NCBI RefSeq assembly: GCF_052078665.1
Contig: NZ_JBQJIK010000005.1
Span: 1 to 64,000 of the forward strand
DNA length: 64,000 bases
Direction of reading: 5' to 3'
Source: Inquilinus sp052078665
Lineage (GTDB): Bacteria; Pseudomonadota; Alphaproteobacteria; DSM-16000; Inquilinaceae
Below, one piece after another: positions 38,847 to 47,866 of the stretch. Position 1 is the first letter of the stretch. Each line of letters opens with the position of its first letter. Under the pieces are notes generated by a model. It searched no databases. It saw nothing but the letters and a program-made list of their open reading frames with translations, and had not been told where the DNA came from. Both the position numbers and the translations under genes were made by a program.

Positions 38847-39236
38847 ATGACTCATGCTGCCGATCACGCCATCCGCCTGCGGCGCGACGCCTTCAATCGT
38901 GCCCTGGCCGCGGCGGACCTCAAGGCCATCGGCCCTCTTCTGGCCCAGGACGCCATTCTCGTCACGGGCACGGACAGCGCCGTGATCTCCGGCCGCAAGG
39001 CCCAGCTCGCGGCGTGGGAGCAGGAATTCGCCGCGTCCTTGCGCACGATCTACATCCGCACCCCAGACACCATCCTGGTCTCGCCGGTCGAGCCCATCGC
39101 CCTCGAGCACGGCCGCTGGCAAGGCGTCACCGCCGCCGGCGGACTGGCCCTCGCATCCGGCACCTACACCGCCAAATGGCGCAAGACCGGCTCGGATTGG
39201 GTGATCGAGGCCGAAATCTACCTCACGCTCGCCTGA
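38847..39236 (+). CDS. SnoaL-like / DUF4440 nuclear transport factor 2-fold protein
   Basis: A 129-residue protein with the cone-shaped NTF2-like pattern: helical RLRRDAFNRALAAADLKAIGPLLAQDAILVTGTDSAVISGRKAQLAAWEQEFA, then strands ending GTYTAKWRKTGSDWVIEAEIYLTLA. The GTYTAKWRKxGxxWxIxxEIY ending is common in DUF4440-type proteins. Enzymatic role unknown. It stands alone, convergent with the GFA-type gene. Confidence 0.75.
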   Translation: MTHAADHAIRLRRDAFNRALAAADLKAIGPLLAQDAILVTGTDSAVISGRKAQLAAWEQEFAASLRTIYIRTPDTILVSPVEPIALEHGRWQGVTAAGGLALASGTYTAKWRKTGSDWVIEAEIYLTLA

Positions 39237-39263
39237 TCGACCCGTTCCGGTGTCGGTCCGCCG

Positions 39264-39683
39264 TCAGGCCTTGCCCCCGGCGCCCGGCGGCATGCCGGCG
39301 AATTCCGGCAGGTCGCCGGCGACCCGGTCCCAGGGCTGGCGGCTGGCCACATTGATCGCGGCGTCCGGCCGGATCGCCGAGGGGTCGTCCAGCGACCCGG
39401 CATAGAGCGTGGCCGTGCCGGGATCGATCTCGCCGGTGCCGAACAGTTGGCTGCCGCAGACCGGGCAGAAATGGCGCAAGGCCTGCCGCCCGCTGCCCCC
39501 GGTGAGGGCGAAGCTGCGGGTCTCGCCGCGCACGGTCAGGGCCGCGCGCGGGACGCCGACATAGGTGGAGTGGCCGGCGCCGCTGGCGCGCTGGCAGGAC
39601 CGGCAATGGCAGTGTCCGGCATAGACCGGGTCGGCCGCCACCTCGTAGCGCACCGCCCCGCACAGGCATCCGCCTGTCATCAT
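39264..39683 (-). CDS. GFA/CENP-V family zinc-binding protein
   Basis: A 139-residue protein of the glutathione-dependent formaldehyde-activating enzyme family. Zinc ligands are seen as CLC (C6, C8), the CHCRSC cluster (C25, C27, C30) and FCPVCGS. The strands GGCLCGAVRYEVAADP and YAGHCHCRSCQRASGAGHSTYVGVP are typical. The founding member binds a glutathione-formaldehyde adduct, but most homologues have unknown substrates. Starts at 39683 or 39680 are equivalent. It is divergent from the kdp operon. Confidence 0.9.
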   Translation of the reverse strand: MMTGGCLCGAVRYEVAADPVYAGHCHCRSCQRASGAGHSTYVGVPRAALTVRGETRSFALTGGSGRQALRHFCPVCGSQLFGTGEIDPGTATLYAGSLDDPSAIRPDAAINVASRQPWDRVAGDLPEFAGMPPGAGGKA

Positions 39684-39790
39684 CCCTGGTCTCCCAAGCT
39701 CGGCTCCCGCCGCGGCCACGATAGCCCGGCGGAAATCCGGATCGAATTTTTATGCGCTCCGGGTGCCTGATCCGCCCCGATCACACGAGT

Positions 39791-39807
39791 CCGCAGGCCA
39801 TCTGCGG
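39791..39807 (+). promoter_or_regulatory. Leader hairpin ahead of the kdp operon
   Basis: A perfect 6-bp stem (ccgcag/ctgcgg, loop gccat) sits immediately before the aaaggag ribosome site of the first micro-gene of the kdp operon. An AT-rich tract at 39748-39753 lies upstream and may be part of the promoter or the KdpE site. The hairpin could affect translation initiation, but this is inference. Confidence 0.4.
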
Positions 39808-39819
39808 AAAGGAGACTTC

Positions 39820-39903
39820 GTGCTCGACGTTCTGATGCTCGCCCTGGCCGCGGCGTTCTTCGCCGTCGGCCTGGGCTACGTGTTGCTTTGCGACCGGCTG
39901 TGA
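39820..39903 (+). CDS. 27-residue membrane micro-protein upstream of kdpF
   Basis: A GTG start follows AAAGGAG with six-base spacing, and the frame runs 27 codons to TGA. The product is one TM helix with a short C-terminal tail: LDVLMLALAAAFFAVGLGYV then LLCDRL. It is too short for most gene callers. The next gene, kdpF, begins seven bases on. From memory, similar tiny helices ending in C-D/E-R-L sit upstream of kdpF in other kdp operons, but I know of no assigned function. It could be a second accessory peptide of the Kdp complex beside KdpF. The strong ribosome site and clean spacing support reality. Confidence 0.7.
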   Translation: MLDVLMLALAAAFFAVGLGYVLLCDRL

Positions 39904-39910
39904 GGAAGCG

Positions 39911-40000
39911 ATGACCTTCGACCTCGTCCTCGGTGGCCTGGTGTCCGTGCTGCTGCTCGGCTACCTCGTCTACGCCCTGGTCCGCCCCGAGAAGTTCTGA
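39911..40000 (+). CDS. kdpF: K+-transporting ATPase subunit KdpF
   Basis: A 29-residue single-TM peptide, MTFDLVLGGLVSVLLLGYLV then YALVRPEKF. The ending LVRPEKF/RPE is the mark of KdpF, which stabilises the KdpFABC complex. A GAGGAAG ribosome site precedes the ATG. kdpA begins 20 bases later. Confidence 0.92.
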   Translation: MTFDLVLGGLVSVLLLGYLVYALVRPEKF

Positions 40001-40020
40001 GCCAGGAAAGCGGCAGACAC

Positions 40021-41730
40021 ATGACTCTCAACGGCTGGATCCAGATCGCGATCTACTGCGCGATCGTCATCCTCCTGGTGCGCCCGCTCGGCGGCTACAT
40101 GACCCGCGTCTTCGCGGGCGAGCGCACCTTCCTCTCCCCCGTCCTCCGCCCGGTCGAGCGGCTGTTCTATGCCGCCGCCGGCGTGCGCGAGGACCGCGAA
40201 CAGCACTGGACCGGCTATGCCTTCGGCATGCTGATCTTCAGCCTGGTCAGCGTCGTCGTGCTGTACGCGCTGCAGCGCTTCCAGGACGTGCTGCCGCTGA
40301 ACCCCGCCGGCATGGCGGCGGTGCCGGAAGGCCTCGCCTTCAACACCGCGGTCAGCTTCGTCAGCAACACCAACTGGCAGTCCTATGGTGGCGAAAGCAC
40401 CATGAGCTACCTGGTGCAGATGGCCGGGCTGACGGTGCAGAACTTCGCGTCCGCCGCGGTCGGCATCTCGCTCGCCATCGCGCTGGTGCGCGGCTTCGCC
40501 CGGCGGTCGTCCCAGACCATCGGCAACTTCTGGATCGACCTGACCCGGACCGTGCTCTACGTGCTGCTGCCGATCTGCGTCGTCGCCACCATCTTCTTCG
40601 TCTGGCAGGGCGTGCCGCAGAACTTCAGCGACTATGTCGACGCCACCACGCTGGAAGGCGCGCATCAGACCATCGCCCAGGGGCCGGTGGCCTCGCAGCT
40701 GGCGATCAAGATGCTCGGCACCAATGGCGGCGGCTTCTTCAACGCCAATTCGGCCCATCCCTACGAGAACCCGACCGCGCTGGCGAACCTGGTGCAGATG
40801 GTGCTGATCTTCGCGATCGGCGCCGCGCTGACCAATGTCTTCGGCCGCATGGTCGGCAATGAGCGCCAGGGCTGGGCGATCCTCAGCGCCATGGGCGTGC
40901 TGTTCCTCGCCGGCGTCGTCATCGCCTACTGGCAGGAAGCCGGCGGCGGCCATCTCTTGGCCTCGCTCGGCGTCGACACCACGCTGGGCAACATGGAGGG
41001 CAAGGAGGTCCGCTTCGGCGAGGCCTTGTCGGCCCTGTTCGCCGTGATCACCACCGCCGCCTCCTGCGGCGCCATCATCGCCCAGCATGACAGCTTCACC
41101 GCGCTCGGCGGCATGATGCCGCTGATCAACATGATGCTGGGCGAGGTCGTCATCGGCGGCGTCGGCGCCGGCCTCTACGGCATGCTGCTGTTCGTCGTCG
41201 AGGCGATCTTCGTCGCCGGGCTGATGGTCGGCCGCACGCCGGAATATGTCGGCAAGAAGATCGAGGCCAAGGAGGTCAAGATGACCATGCTGGCCTTGCT
41301 GATCCTGCCGGCCTCGATGCTCGGCTTCACCGCTCTGGCGCTGTCGACCGAGGCCGGGCTGGCCGGCATCCTCAACCCGGGGCCGCACGGCTTCACCGAG
41401 GTGCTCTATGCCTACACTTCGGGCACGGCAAACAACGGCTCGGCCTTCGGCGGCCTGACCGCGACCTCGCTGTTCTATACGATCACCCTCGGCTTCGCGA
41501 TGCTGATCGGCCGCTTCCTGATGATCGTGCCGATGCTGGCCGTCGCCGGGTCGCTCGCCGCCAAGCGCAGCCTGCCGCCTTCGGCCGGCACCTTCCCGAC
41601 CACCGGCCCGCTCTTCGTCGGCCTGTTGATCGGCGTGGTGCTGATCATGGGCGGACTGACCTTCTTCCCGGCCCTGGCGCTGGGCCCGGTGGTGGACCAC
41701 CTGGCCGCCTCCGCCGGCACTCTGTTCTGA
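40021..41730 (+). CDS. kdpA: K+-transporting ATPase subunit KdpA
   Basis: A 569-residue, 10-TM potassium-binding subunit of the SKT superfamily. The four selectivity-filter-like P-loops are visible: NTAVSFVSNTNWQSYGGE, KMLGTNGGGFFNANSAHPYENP, TTAASCGAIIAQHDSF and YTSGTANNGSAFGGL. KdpA carries K+ in this high-affinity uptake pump. Length is standard. It is followed by kdpB after 14 bases. Confidence 0.98.
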   Translation: MTLNGWIQIAIYCAIVILLVRPLGGYMTRVFAGERTFLSPVLRPVERLFYAAAGVREDREQHWTGYAFGMLIFSLVSVVVLYALQRFQDVLPLNPAGMAAVPEGLAFNTAVSFVSNTNWQSYGGESTMSYLVQMAGLTVQNFASAAVGISLAIALVRGFARRSSQTIGNFWIDLTRTVLYVLLPICVVATIFFVWQGVPQNFSDYVDATTLEGAHQTIAQGPVASQLAIKMLGTNGGGFFNANSAHPYENPTALANLVQMVLIFAIGAALTNVFGRMVGNERQGWAILSAMGVLFLAGVVIAYWQEAGGGHLLASLGVDTTLGNMEGKEVRFGEALSALFAVITTAASCGAIIAQHDSFTALGGMMPLINMMLGEVVIGGVGAGLYGMLLFVVEAIFVAGLMVGRTPEYVGKKIEAKEVKMTMLALLILPASMLGFTALALSTEAGLAGILNPGPHGFTEVLYAYTSGTANNGSAFGGLTATSLFYTITLGFAMLIGRFLMIVPMLAVAGSLAAKRSLPPSAGTFPTTGPLFVGLLIGVVLIMGGLTFFPALALGPVVDHLAASAGTLF

Positions 41731-41744
41731 TCGGACACTCGGTC

Positions 41745-43805
41745 ATGAAGACTTCCAACACCCCGGCGTCCCTGTTCGACGCCAAGATCCTGGGCCCGGC
41801 CGCGATCGACGCGGTGCGCAAGCTCGACCCGCGAATCATGTGGCGCAGCCCCGTGATGTTCGTGGTCGAGACCGTCGCTGCCCTGACCACCGTGCTGCTG
41901 CTGCGCGACATCGTCACCGGCGCGCCGAGCATCGGCTTCACGATCCAGATCGTGCTCTGGCTCTGGTTCACCGTGCTGTTCGCCAACTTCGCCGAGGCGG
42001 TGGCCGAGGGCCGCGGCAAGGCGCAGGCCGAAAGCCTGCGCAAGACCCGAACTGACACCGTGGCCAAGCGGCTGCGCGACCCGGCCGGGCGTGAGACCGA
42101 GCCGGTGCCGGCGCTGTCGCTGCGCCAGGGCGACTTGGTGCTGGTCGAGGCCGGCGACCTGATCCCCTCCGACGGCGAGGTGATCGAGGGCATCGCCTCG
42201 GTCGACGAAAGCGCGATCACCGGCGAATCCGCCCCGGTGATCCGCGAATCCGGCGGCGACCGGTCGGCCGTCACCGGCGGCACGAGGGTGCTGTCGGACT
42301 GGGTCAAGGTGCGCATCACCGCGGCCCAGGGGTCGACCTTCCTCGACCGCATGATCGCGCTGGTCGAAGGGGCTTCGCGCCAGAAGACGCCGAACGAGAT
42401 CGCGCTGAACATCCTGCTGGCCGGCCTGTCGATCGTCTTCGTCTTCGCCACGGTCACCATCCCCAGCTTCGCCGCCTATGCCAGCGGGTCGATCTCGGTG
42501 GTGGTGCTGGTGGCGCTGTTCGTCACCCTGATCCCGACCACGATCGGCGCGCTGCTGTCGGCCATCGGCATCGCCGGCATGGACCGGCTGGTGCGCTTCA
42601 ACGTGCTGGCCATGTCCGGCCGTGCGGTCGAGGCGGCGGGCGACGTCGACACGCTGCTGCTCGACAAGACCGGCACCATCACCCTCGGCAACCGCCTGGC
42701 CACCGAGTTCGTGCCGCTGCCCGGCGTCACCGACGCCGAGCTGGCGGACGCCGCCCAGCTCTCCTCGCTCAGCGACGAGACGCCGGAAGGCCGCTCGGTC
42801 GTGGTGCTGGCGAAGGAGAAGTACGGGCTGCGCGCCCGCGAGGTCGGCCGCATGCAGGCCCATTTCGTGCCCTTCACCGCGCAGACGCGGATGAGCGGCG
42901 TGGACATCGAGGGCTCGGTCATCCGCAAGGGCGCGGTCGACGCCGTCATCGGCCATGTCCGCGAGGTCGCCGGCAATCCGCGGCTGGCCATGCCGAAGGA
43001 GCTGGACCAGATCACCGAGCGCATCGCCAAGGCCGGCGGCACGCCGCTGGCCGTGGCCAAGGACGGCAAGCCGCTCGGCGTCATCTATCTGAAGGACGTG
43101 GTCAAGGGCGGCATCCGCGAGCGCTTCGCCGAGCTGCGGCGGATGGGCATCCGCACGGTCATGATCACCGGCGACAACCCGCTGACCGCCGCGGCGATCG
43201 CGGCCGAGGCGGGGGTCGACGACTTCCTGGCCCAGGCGACGCCGGAGGCCAAGCTGGCGCTGATCCGCGAGGAGCAGGGCAAAGGCCGGCTGGTGGCGAT
43301 GTGCGGCGACGGCACCAACGACGCGCCGGCGCTGGCCCAGGCCGATGTCGGCGTGGCGATGCAGACCGGCACGGTGGCGGCGCGCGAGGCCGGCAACATG
43401 GTCGACCTCGACAGCGACCCGACCAAGCTGATCGAGGTGGTGGGCATCGGCAAGCAGCTGCTGATCACCCGCGGTGCCTTGACCACCTTCTCGATCGCCA
43501 ACGACGTGGCCAAGTACTTCGCCATCATCCCGGCGATGTTCCTGGCCTTCTATCCGCAACTCGGCGTGCTCAACGTCATGGATCTGCACACGCCGCAGAG
43601 CGCGATCCTGTCGGCGATCATCTTCAACGCGCTGATCATCATCGCGCTGATCCCGCTGGCGCTGCGCGGTGTCCGCTACCGGGCGCTCAGCGCGGCCAGC
43701 CTGCTGCGGCGCAACCTTCTGATCTACGGCCTGGGCGGCATCATCATCCCGTTCGTCGGGATCAAGGCGATCGACCTGATCGTCACCGCCCTCGGCCTGG
43801 CGTGA
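41745..43805 (+). CDS. kdpB: K+-transporting ATPase ATP-binding subunit KdpB
   Basis: A 686-residue P-type ATPase. The phosphorylated Asp is D307 in DKTGTIT, the A-domain motif is TGES (159-162; S162 matches the inhibitory phosphorylation site known from E. coli), and the hinge is MCGDGTNDAPALAQADVGVAM. The TM4 stretch IPTTIGALLSAIGIAGMDRL is KdpB-specific. It hydrolyses ATP to drive K+ through KdpA. kdpC starts seven bases on. Confidence 0.98.
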   Translation: MKTSNTPASLFDAKILGPAAIDAVRKLDPRIMWRSPVMFVVETVAALTTVLLLRDIVTGAPSIGFTIQIVLWLWFTVLFANFAEAVAEGRGKAQAESLRKTRTDTVAKRLRDPAGRETEPVPALSLRQGDLVLVEAGDLIPSDGEVIEGIASVDESAITGESAPVIRESGGDRSAVTGGTRVLSDWVKVRITAAQGSTFLDRMIALVEGASRQKTPNEIALNILLAGLSIVFVFATVTIPSFAAYASGSISVVVLVALFVTLIPTTIGALLSAIGIAGMDRLVRFNVLAMSGRAVEAAGDVDTLLLDKTGTITLGNRLATEFVPLPGVTDAELADAAQLSSLSDETPEGRSVVVLAKEKYGLRAREVGRMQAHFVPFTAQTRMSGVDIEGSVIRKGAVDAVIGHVREVAGNPRLAMPKELDQITERIAKAGGTPLAVAKDGKPLGVIYLKDVVKGGIRERFAELRRMGIRTVMITGDNPLTAAAIAAEAGVDDFLAQATPEAKLALIREEQGKGRLVAMCGDGTNDAPALAQADVGVAMQTGTVAAREAGNMVDLDSDPTKLIEVVGIGKQLLITRGALTTFSIANDVAKYFAIIPAMFLAFYPQLGVLNVMDLHTPQSAILSAIIFNALIIIALIPLALRGVRYRALSAASLLRRNLLIYGLGGIIIPFVGIKAIDLIVTALGLA

Positions 43806-43812
43806 GGCCAAC

Positions 43813-44418
43813 ATGCTGAACCAGATCCGACCCGCCATCGTGATGGTCGTCCTGCTGACGATCCTCACCGGCATCGCCTACCCCTTCGCCATGACCGGCA
43901 TCACCCAGGGGCTGCTGCCCGGCCAGGCCAATGGCAGCCTGATCACCCGAGCCGACGGCACCGTCATCGGCTCGTCGCTGATCGGCCAGGACTTCACCAG
44001 CGAGAAGTACTTCCACGGCCGGCTGTCGGCGACCTCGGGCACCGACCCGAACGACCCGAGCAAGTCGATCTCGCTGCCCTACAACGCCGCCAACTCGGCC
44101 GGCTCCAACCTCGGCCCGACCAGCCAGGCGCTGTCCGACCGGGTCAAGGGCGACGTCGACGCGCTGGCGGCGCAGGGCATCAAGAACCCGCCGGCCGACA
44201 TGGTCACCAGCTCGGCCTCGGGCCTCGACCCGGACATCAGCCCGGCCAATGCCGAGCTGCAGATCGCCCGCGTCGCCGCCGCCCGCAACCTGCCGGCGGA
44301 CCAGGTCCGTCAGGCGGTGCGGGCGGCGACGTCCGGCCGGCTGCTCGGGTTGATCGGCGAGCCGCGGGTCAACGTCCTGCAGCTCAACATGGCGCTGGAC
44401 GGGCTGAAGACCCCGTAG
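43813..44418 (+). CDS. kdpC: K+-transporting ATPase subunit KdpC
   Basis: A 201-residue protein with one N-terminal TM (IVMVVLLTILTGIAYPFAM) and a periplasmic domain containing the family stretches GSSLIGQDFTSEKYFHGRLSAT, YNAANSAGSNLGPTSQAL and GLDPDISPANAELQIARVA. It stabilises the KdpFABC complex. Normal length. kdpD begins 12 bases on, so sensor and pump are one operon. Confidence 0.97.
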   Translation: MLNQIRPAIVMVVLLTILTGIAYPFAMTGITQGLLPGQANGSLITRADGTVIGSSLIGQDFTSEKYFHGRLSATSGTDPNDPSKSISLPYNAANSAGSNLGPTSQALSDRVKGDVDALAAQGIKNPPADMVTSSASGLDPDISPANAELQIARVAAARNLPADQVRQAVRAATSGRLLGLIGEPRVNVLQLNMALDGLKTP

Positions 44419-44430
44419 TCTCCTGTCCCG

Positions 44431-47145
44431 ATGTCATTGACCGATCGGTCCGACGACGATCATCGTCCCTCGCCGGAGGCTCTGCTCGAGGCGGTCGCGA
44501 AAACTCGCGGCCGCCTCAAGATCTTCCTCGGGGCGGCGCCCGGCGTCGGCAAGACCTATGAGATGCTGTCCCAGGGCGCCGCGCGCCGGCGCGACGGGCT
44601 CGACGTCGTCATCGGCGTGGTCGAGACCCATGGCCGGGCCGAGACCCAGGCCCTGGTCGGCGGCTTCGAGATCATCCCCCGCCGCCGCGCCGAGCATCGC
44701 GGCCGGACGCTGGAGGAGATGGACCTCGACGCCATCCTCAAGCGGCGGCCGGCTTTGGTGCTGGTCGACGAGCTGGCCCACACCAACGCCCCCGGCAGCC
44801 GCCACGACAAGCGCTACCAGGATGTCGAGGAGATCATCGCCGCCGGCATCGACGTCTGGACCACGCTGAACATCCAGCATGTCGAGAGCCTGAACGACGT
44901 CGTCGCCCAGATCACCCGCATCCGGGTGCGCGAGACGGTGCCGGATGCCTGGATCGACGGCGCCGACGAGATCGAGCTGATCGACCTGACGCCGGAGGAC
45001 CTGCAGAAGCGGCTGGCCGAGGGCAAGGTCTATATCCGCGACCAGGCCCGCCGCGCGGTCGACCATTTCTTCAAGCCCGGCAACCTGGCCGCGCTGCGCG
45101 AGCTGGCGCTGCGCCGCACCGCCCAGCGGGTCGACGACCAGATGCTGGGCTATATGCGGGCCCATGCCATCACCGGCCCCTGGGCCGCCGGCGACCGCAT
45201 CATGGTCTGCGTCAGCGAGGCGCCGAACAGCGGGGCGCTGGTCCGCTACGCCCGGCGCGTGGCCGACCGGCTGGGGGCGCGCTGGATCGCGGTCTACATC
45301 GAAGGGTCGCGCCACCACCGGCTGGGCGAGGCCGAGCGCGACCGCATCGCCCGCGCCCTGCTGCTGGCGGCGAAGCTGGGCGGCGAGACCGTCACCATCC
45401 CGGCGAACGACATCGTCGCCGAGATCCTGAGCTACGCCCGGCGCAACAACATCACCCAGATCGTCATCGGCAAATCCGACCGGTCGCGCTGGTTCGAGAT
45501 GTTGCACGGCTCGGTGGTGCATGATCTGCTGCGCAAATCGGGGTCGATCTCGGTTCACGTCATGGCGGGGGAGGAGGCAGAGGCCCAGCCGGGGGCGGAG
45601 CGGATCCAGACCCGCCCGGCCGATGCCGGCCTCGACCCGCGGCCCTATCTGGTCGCCGCGGTCGGCGTCGCGGCCACCACTGCGGCCGCCCATCTCGTCG
45701 CCTTCGTCGCCACCACCAACAGCATCGCGCTGGTGTTCCTGATCCCGGTGCTGTTCTGCGCCGCGCGCTACGGGCTGGGGCCGTCGATCTTCGCCTCGCT
45801 GCTGAGCGTGTTCGCGGTCAACTTCTTCTTCCTGCCGCCGCTGTACAGCCTGGTGATCGCCGACCCGTCGAACGTCACCACGCTGGTGTTCTTCCTGGTG
45901 GTAGCGGTCGTCACCTCGAACCTGCAGAGCCGGGCCCGGCTGCAGGCCCGCGGCGCCGCGGCGCGGGCCCGGGCGACGGCGGAGCTATTCGGGTTCAGCC
46001 GCAAGCTGGCGGCGATCGGCTCGGCCGACGACCTGCTCTGGGCCGCGGCCTATCAGGTCGCGTCGATGCTGAAGCTGCGCGTGGTCGTGCTGATGCCACA
46101 GGACGGCTCGCTGCAGGTGGTCGCCGGCTATCCGCCGGAGGACCGGATCGAGGAGGCGGAGCGGGCGGCGGCGCAATGGAGCTGGGCCAATGACCGGCCG
46201 GCGGGGCGCGGCGCCGACACGCTGCCCGGCGGCAAATGGCTGTTCCTGCCCTGGCGCACCGCCTCCGGCCAGATCGGCGTGGTCGGCATCGACCGCGACC
46301 AGCCGGGGCCGCTGCTCAGCCCCGACGACCAGCGCCTGCTGGACTCGCTGATGGACCAGGCGGCGGTGGCGATCGAGCGGGTGCGCCTGGTCAAGGATGT
46401 CGACGAGGTCCGCGTGGTGGCGGAGACCGAGCGGCTGCGCGCCGCCCTGCTGACCTCGATCAGCCACGACCTGCGCACGCCGCTGGCCTCGATCATCGGC
46501 GCCATCTCCAGTCTGCGCCGCCACGACGCGGCGCTGGACCCGAAGGCGCGGTCCGAGCTGATGGAGACGGCGGAGGACGAGGCCGAGCGGCTGAACCGCT
46601 TCGTCGGCAACCTGCTCGACATGACCCGGCTCGAATCCGGCGTGCTGCAGCCGAGGCTGGAGACGACCGAGGTGGCGGAGGTGGTCGGGGCGGCGGCCCA
46701 GCGCTGCGCCGCCCTGGTCGCCCGGCACCGGCTGGTGCTCGATATCGCGCCCGGCCTGCCGCTGTACCTGCTCGACCCGATCCTGCTGGAGCAGGCGCTG
46801 GTCAACCTGATCGACAACGCCGCCAAATATGCGCCGGCCGGCACCACCATCACCGTCTCGGCGCGGGAGGAGAAGGGGCTGGTGCTGCGGGTGCTGGACG
46901 AGGGCGACGGCATCCCGGAGGACAAGCTGGAGGCGATCTTCGACAAGTTCCACCGCATCCACCACGGCGACAGCGCCCAGGCCGGCACCGGGCTGGGCCT
47001 CGCCATCTGCCGCGGCTTCGTCGAGACCATGGGCGGGCGGATCGTCGCCGGCAACCGCGGCGACCGGCGCGGCGCCGTGTTCACCGTCACCTTCCCGCCC
47101 GACCTCGCCGCCCCGGCCCTGCCCGGCATTTCGATGGGGATGTGA
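44431..47145 (+). CDS. kdpD: Osmosensitive K+ channel histidine kinase KdpD
   Basis: A 904-residue sensor kinase. The N-terminal KdpD domain has Walker A GAAPGVGKTYEML and VLVDELAHTNAPGSRH, and is followed by a Usp-like region (about 245-375), four TM helices of the DUF4118 type (about 400-500), a GAF-like region (about 520-655), then HisKA with H679 in SISHDLRTPLAS and an HATPase domain (NLIDNAAKYAPAG, DEGDGIPEDKLEAIFDKFHR, GTGLGLAICRGFVE). It senses K+ limitation and osmotic stress and phosphorylates KdpE. Length and order are standard. Confidence 0.97.
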   Translation: MSLTDRSDDDHRPSPEALLEAVAKTRGRLKIFLGAAPGVGKTYEMLSQGAARRRDGLDVVIGVVETHGRAETQALVGGFEIIPRRRAEHRGRTLEEMDLDAILKRRPALVLVDELAHTNAPGSRHDKRYQDVEEIIAAGIDVWTTLNIQHVESLNDVVAQITRIRVRETVPDAWIDGADEIELIDLTPEDLQKRLAEGKVYIRDQARRAVDHFFKPGNLAALRELALRRTAQRVDDQMLGYMRAHAITGPWAAGDRIMVCVSEAPNSGALVRYARRVADRLGARWIAVYIEGSRHHRLGEAERDRIARALLLAAKLGGETVTIPANDIVAEILSYARRNNITQIVIGKSDRSRWFEMLHGSVVHDLLRKSGSISVHVMAGEEAEAQPGAERIQTRPADAGLDPRPYLVAAVGVAATTAAAHLVAFVATTNSIALVFLIPVLFCAARYGLGPSIFASLLSVFAVNFFFLPPLYSLVIADPSNVTTLVFFLVVAVVTSNLQSRARLQARGAAARARATAELFGFSRKLAAIGSADDLLWAAAYQVASMLKLRVVVLMPQDGSLQVVAGYPPEDRIEEAERAAAQWSWANDRPAGRGADTLPGGKWLFLPWRTASGQIGVVGIDRDQPGPLLSPDDQRLLDSLMDQAAVAIERVRLVKDVDEVRVVAETERLRAALLTSISHDLRTPLASIIGAISSLRRHDAALDPKARSELMETAEDEAERLNRFVGNLLDMTRLESGVLQPRLETTEVAEVVGAAAQRCAALVARHRLVLDIAPGLPLYLLDPILLEQALVNLIDNAAKYAPAGTTITVSAREEKGLVLRVLDEGDGIPEDKLEAIFDKFHRIHHGDSAQAGTGLGLAICRGFVETMGGRIVAGNRGDRRGAVFTVTFPPDLAAPALPGISMGM

Positions 47146-47149
47146 ACCG

Positions 47150-47863
47150 ATGTCGAACCCGCCCGAGGCGCGGCCGGCGCCGCGCATCCTGATCATCGAC
47201 GACGAGCCGCAGATCCGCCGCTTCCTCAAGATCAGCCTGGCCGCCGACGGCTATGCCCCGATCGAGGCGGCCGGCGGCACCGAGGGGCTGGAGCGGGTGG
47301 TGCAGGACCGGCCCGACCTGGTGATCCTCGATCTCGGCCTGCCCGACATCGACGGCCAGCAGGTGCTGAGCCGGATCCGCGAGCTGTCGGCGGTGCCGGT
47401 GGTCGTGCTGTCGGTCCGCGCCGGCGAGGCCGAGAAGGTCGAGGCGCTGGACCGCGGCGCCAACGACTACGTCACCAAGCCCTTCAGCATCGCCGAGCTG
47501 ACCGCCCGGCTGCGCGCCGCCCTGCGCCGCGGCGGGCAGGAGGACGAGGCGGCCGAGGCGGTGATCGAGGCCGGGCCGCTGACCGTCGACGTGCCGCACC
47601 GCCGCGTGCGGTTCGAAGGACGCGAGATCCGGCTGTCGAAGAAGGAGTTCGAGATCCTGCGCCTGCTGGCCGCCCATCACGGCCGCGTGGTGACGCACCA
47701 GAAGATCCTGCGCGAGGTCTGGGGCCCGGCGCATATCGATGCGATGCAGTATCTCCGCGTCTATGTCGGCCAGCTGCGCCAGAAGCTGGGCGACGACCCG
47801 GCCCGGCCGCGCCTGATCGCGACCGAGGCCGGAGTCGGCTACCGGCTGGTGGTGGAGGGGTAG
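47150..47863 (+). CDS. kdpE: Two-component response regulator KdpE
   Basis: A 237-residue OmpR-type regulator. The receiver domain has the acidic pair D17-D18, phospho-acceptor D61 (LVILDLGLPDIDG) and conserved K110 (DYVTKPF). The C-terminal winged helix includes LSKKEFEILRLLAAHHGRVVTHQKILREVWG and YLRVYVGQLRQKLGDDP. It activates the kdp operon when phosphorylated by KdpD. It starts four bases after kdpD stops and is convergent with the DUF1194 gene, three bases between stops. Confidence 0.97.
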   Translation: MSNPPEARPAPRILIIDDEPQIRRFLKISLAADGYAPIEAAGGTEGLERVVQDRPDLVILDLGLPDIDGQQVLSRIRELSAVPVVVLSVRAGEAEKVEALDRGANDYVTKPFSIAELTARLRAALRRGGQEDEAAEAVIEAGPLTVDVPHRRVRFEGREIRLSKKEFEILRLLAAHHGRVVTHQKILREVWGPAHIDAMQYLRVYVGQLRQKLGDDPARPRLIATEAGVGYRLVVEG

Positions 47864-47866
47864 GGC

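Noticed and set aside
38638..38850. A 70-codon plus-strand frame
   Set aside because: No ribosome site, Arg/Pro/Ser-rich, and it overlaps the start of the next gene.
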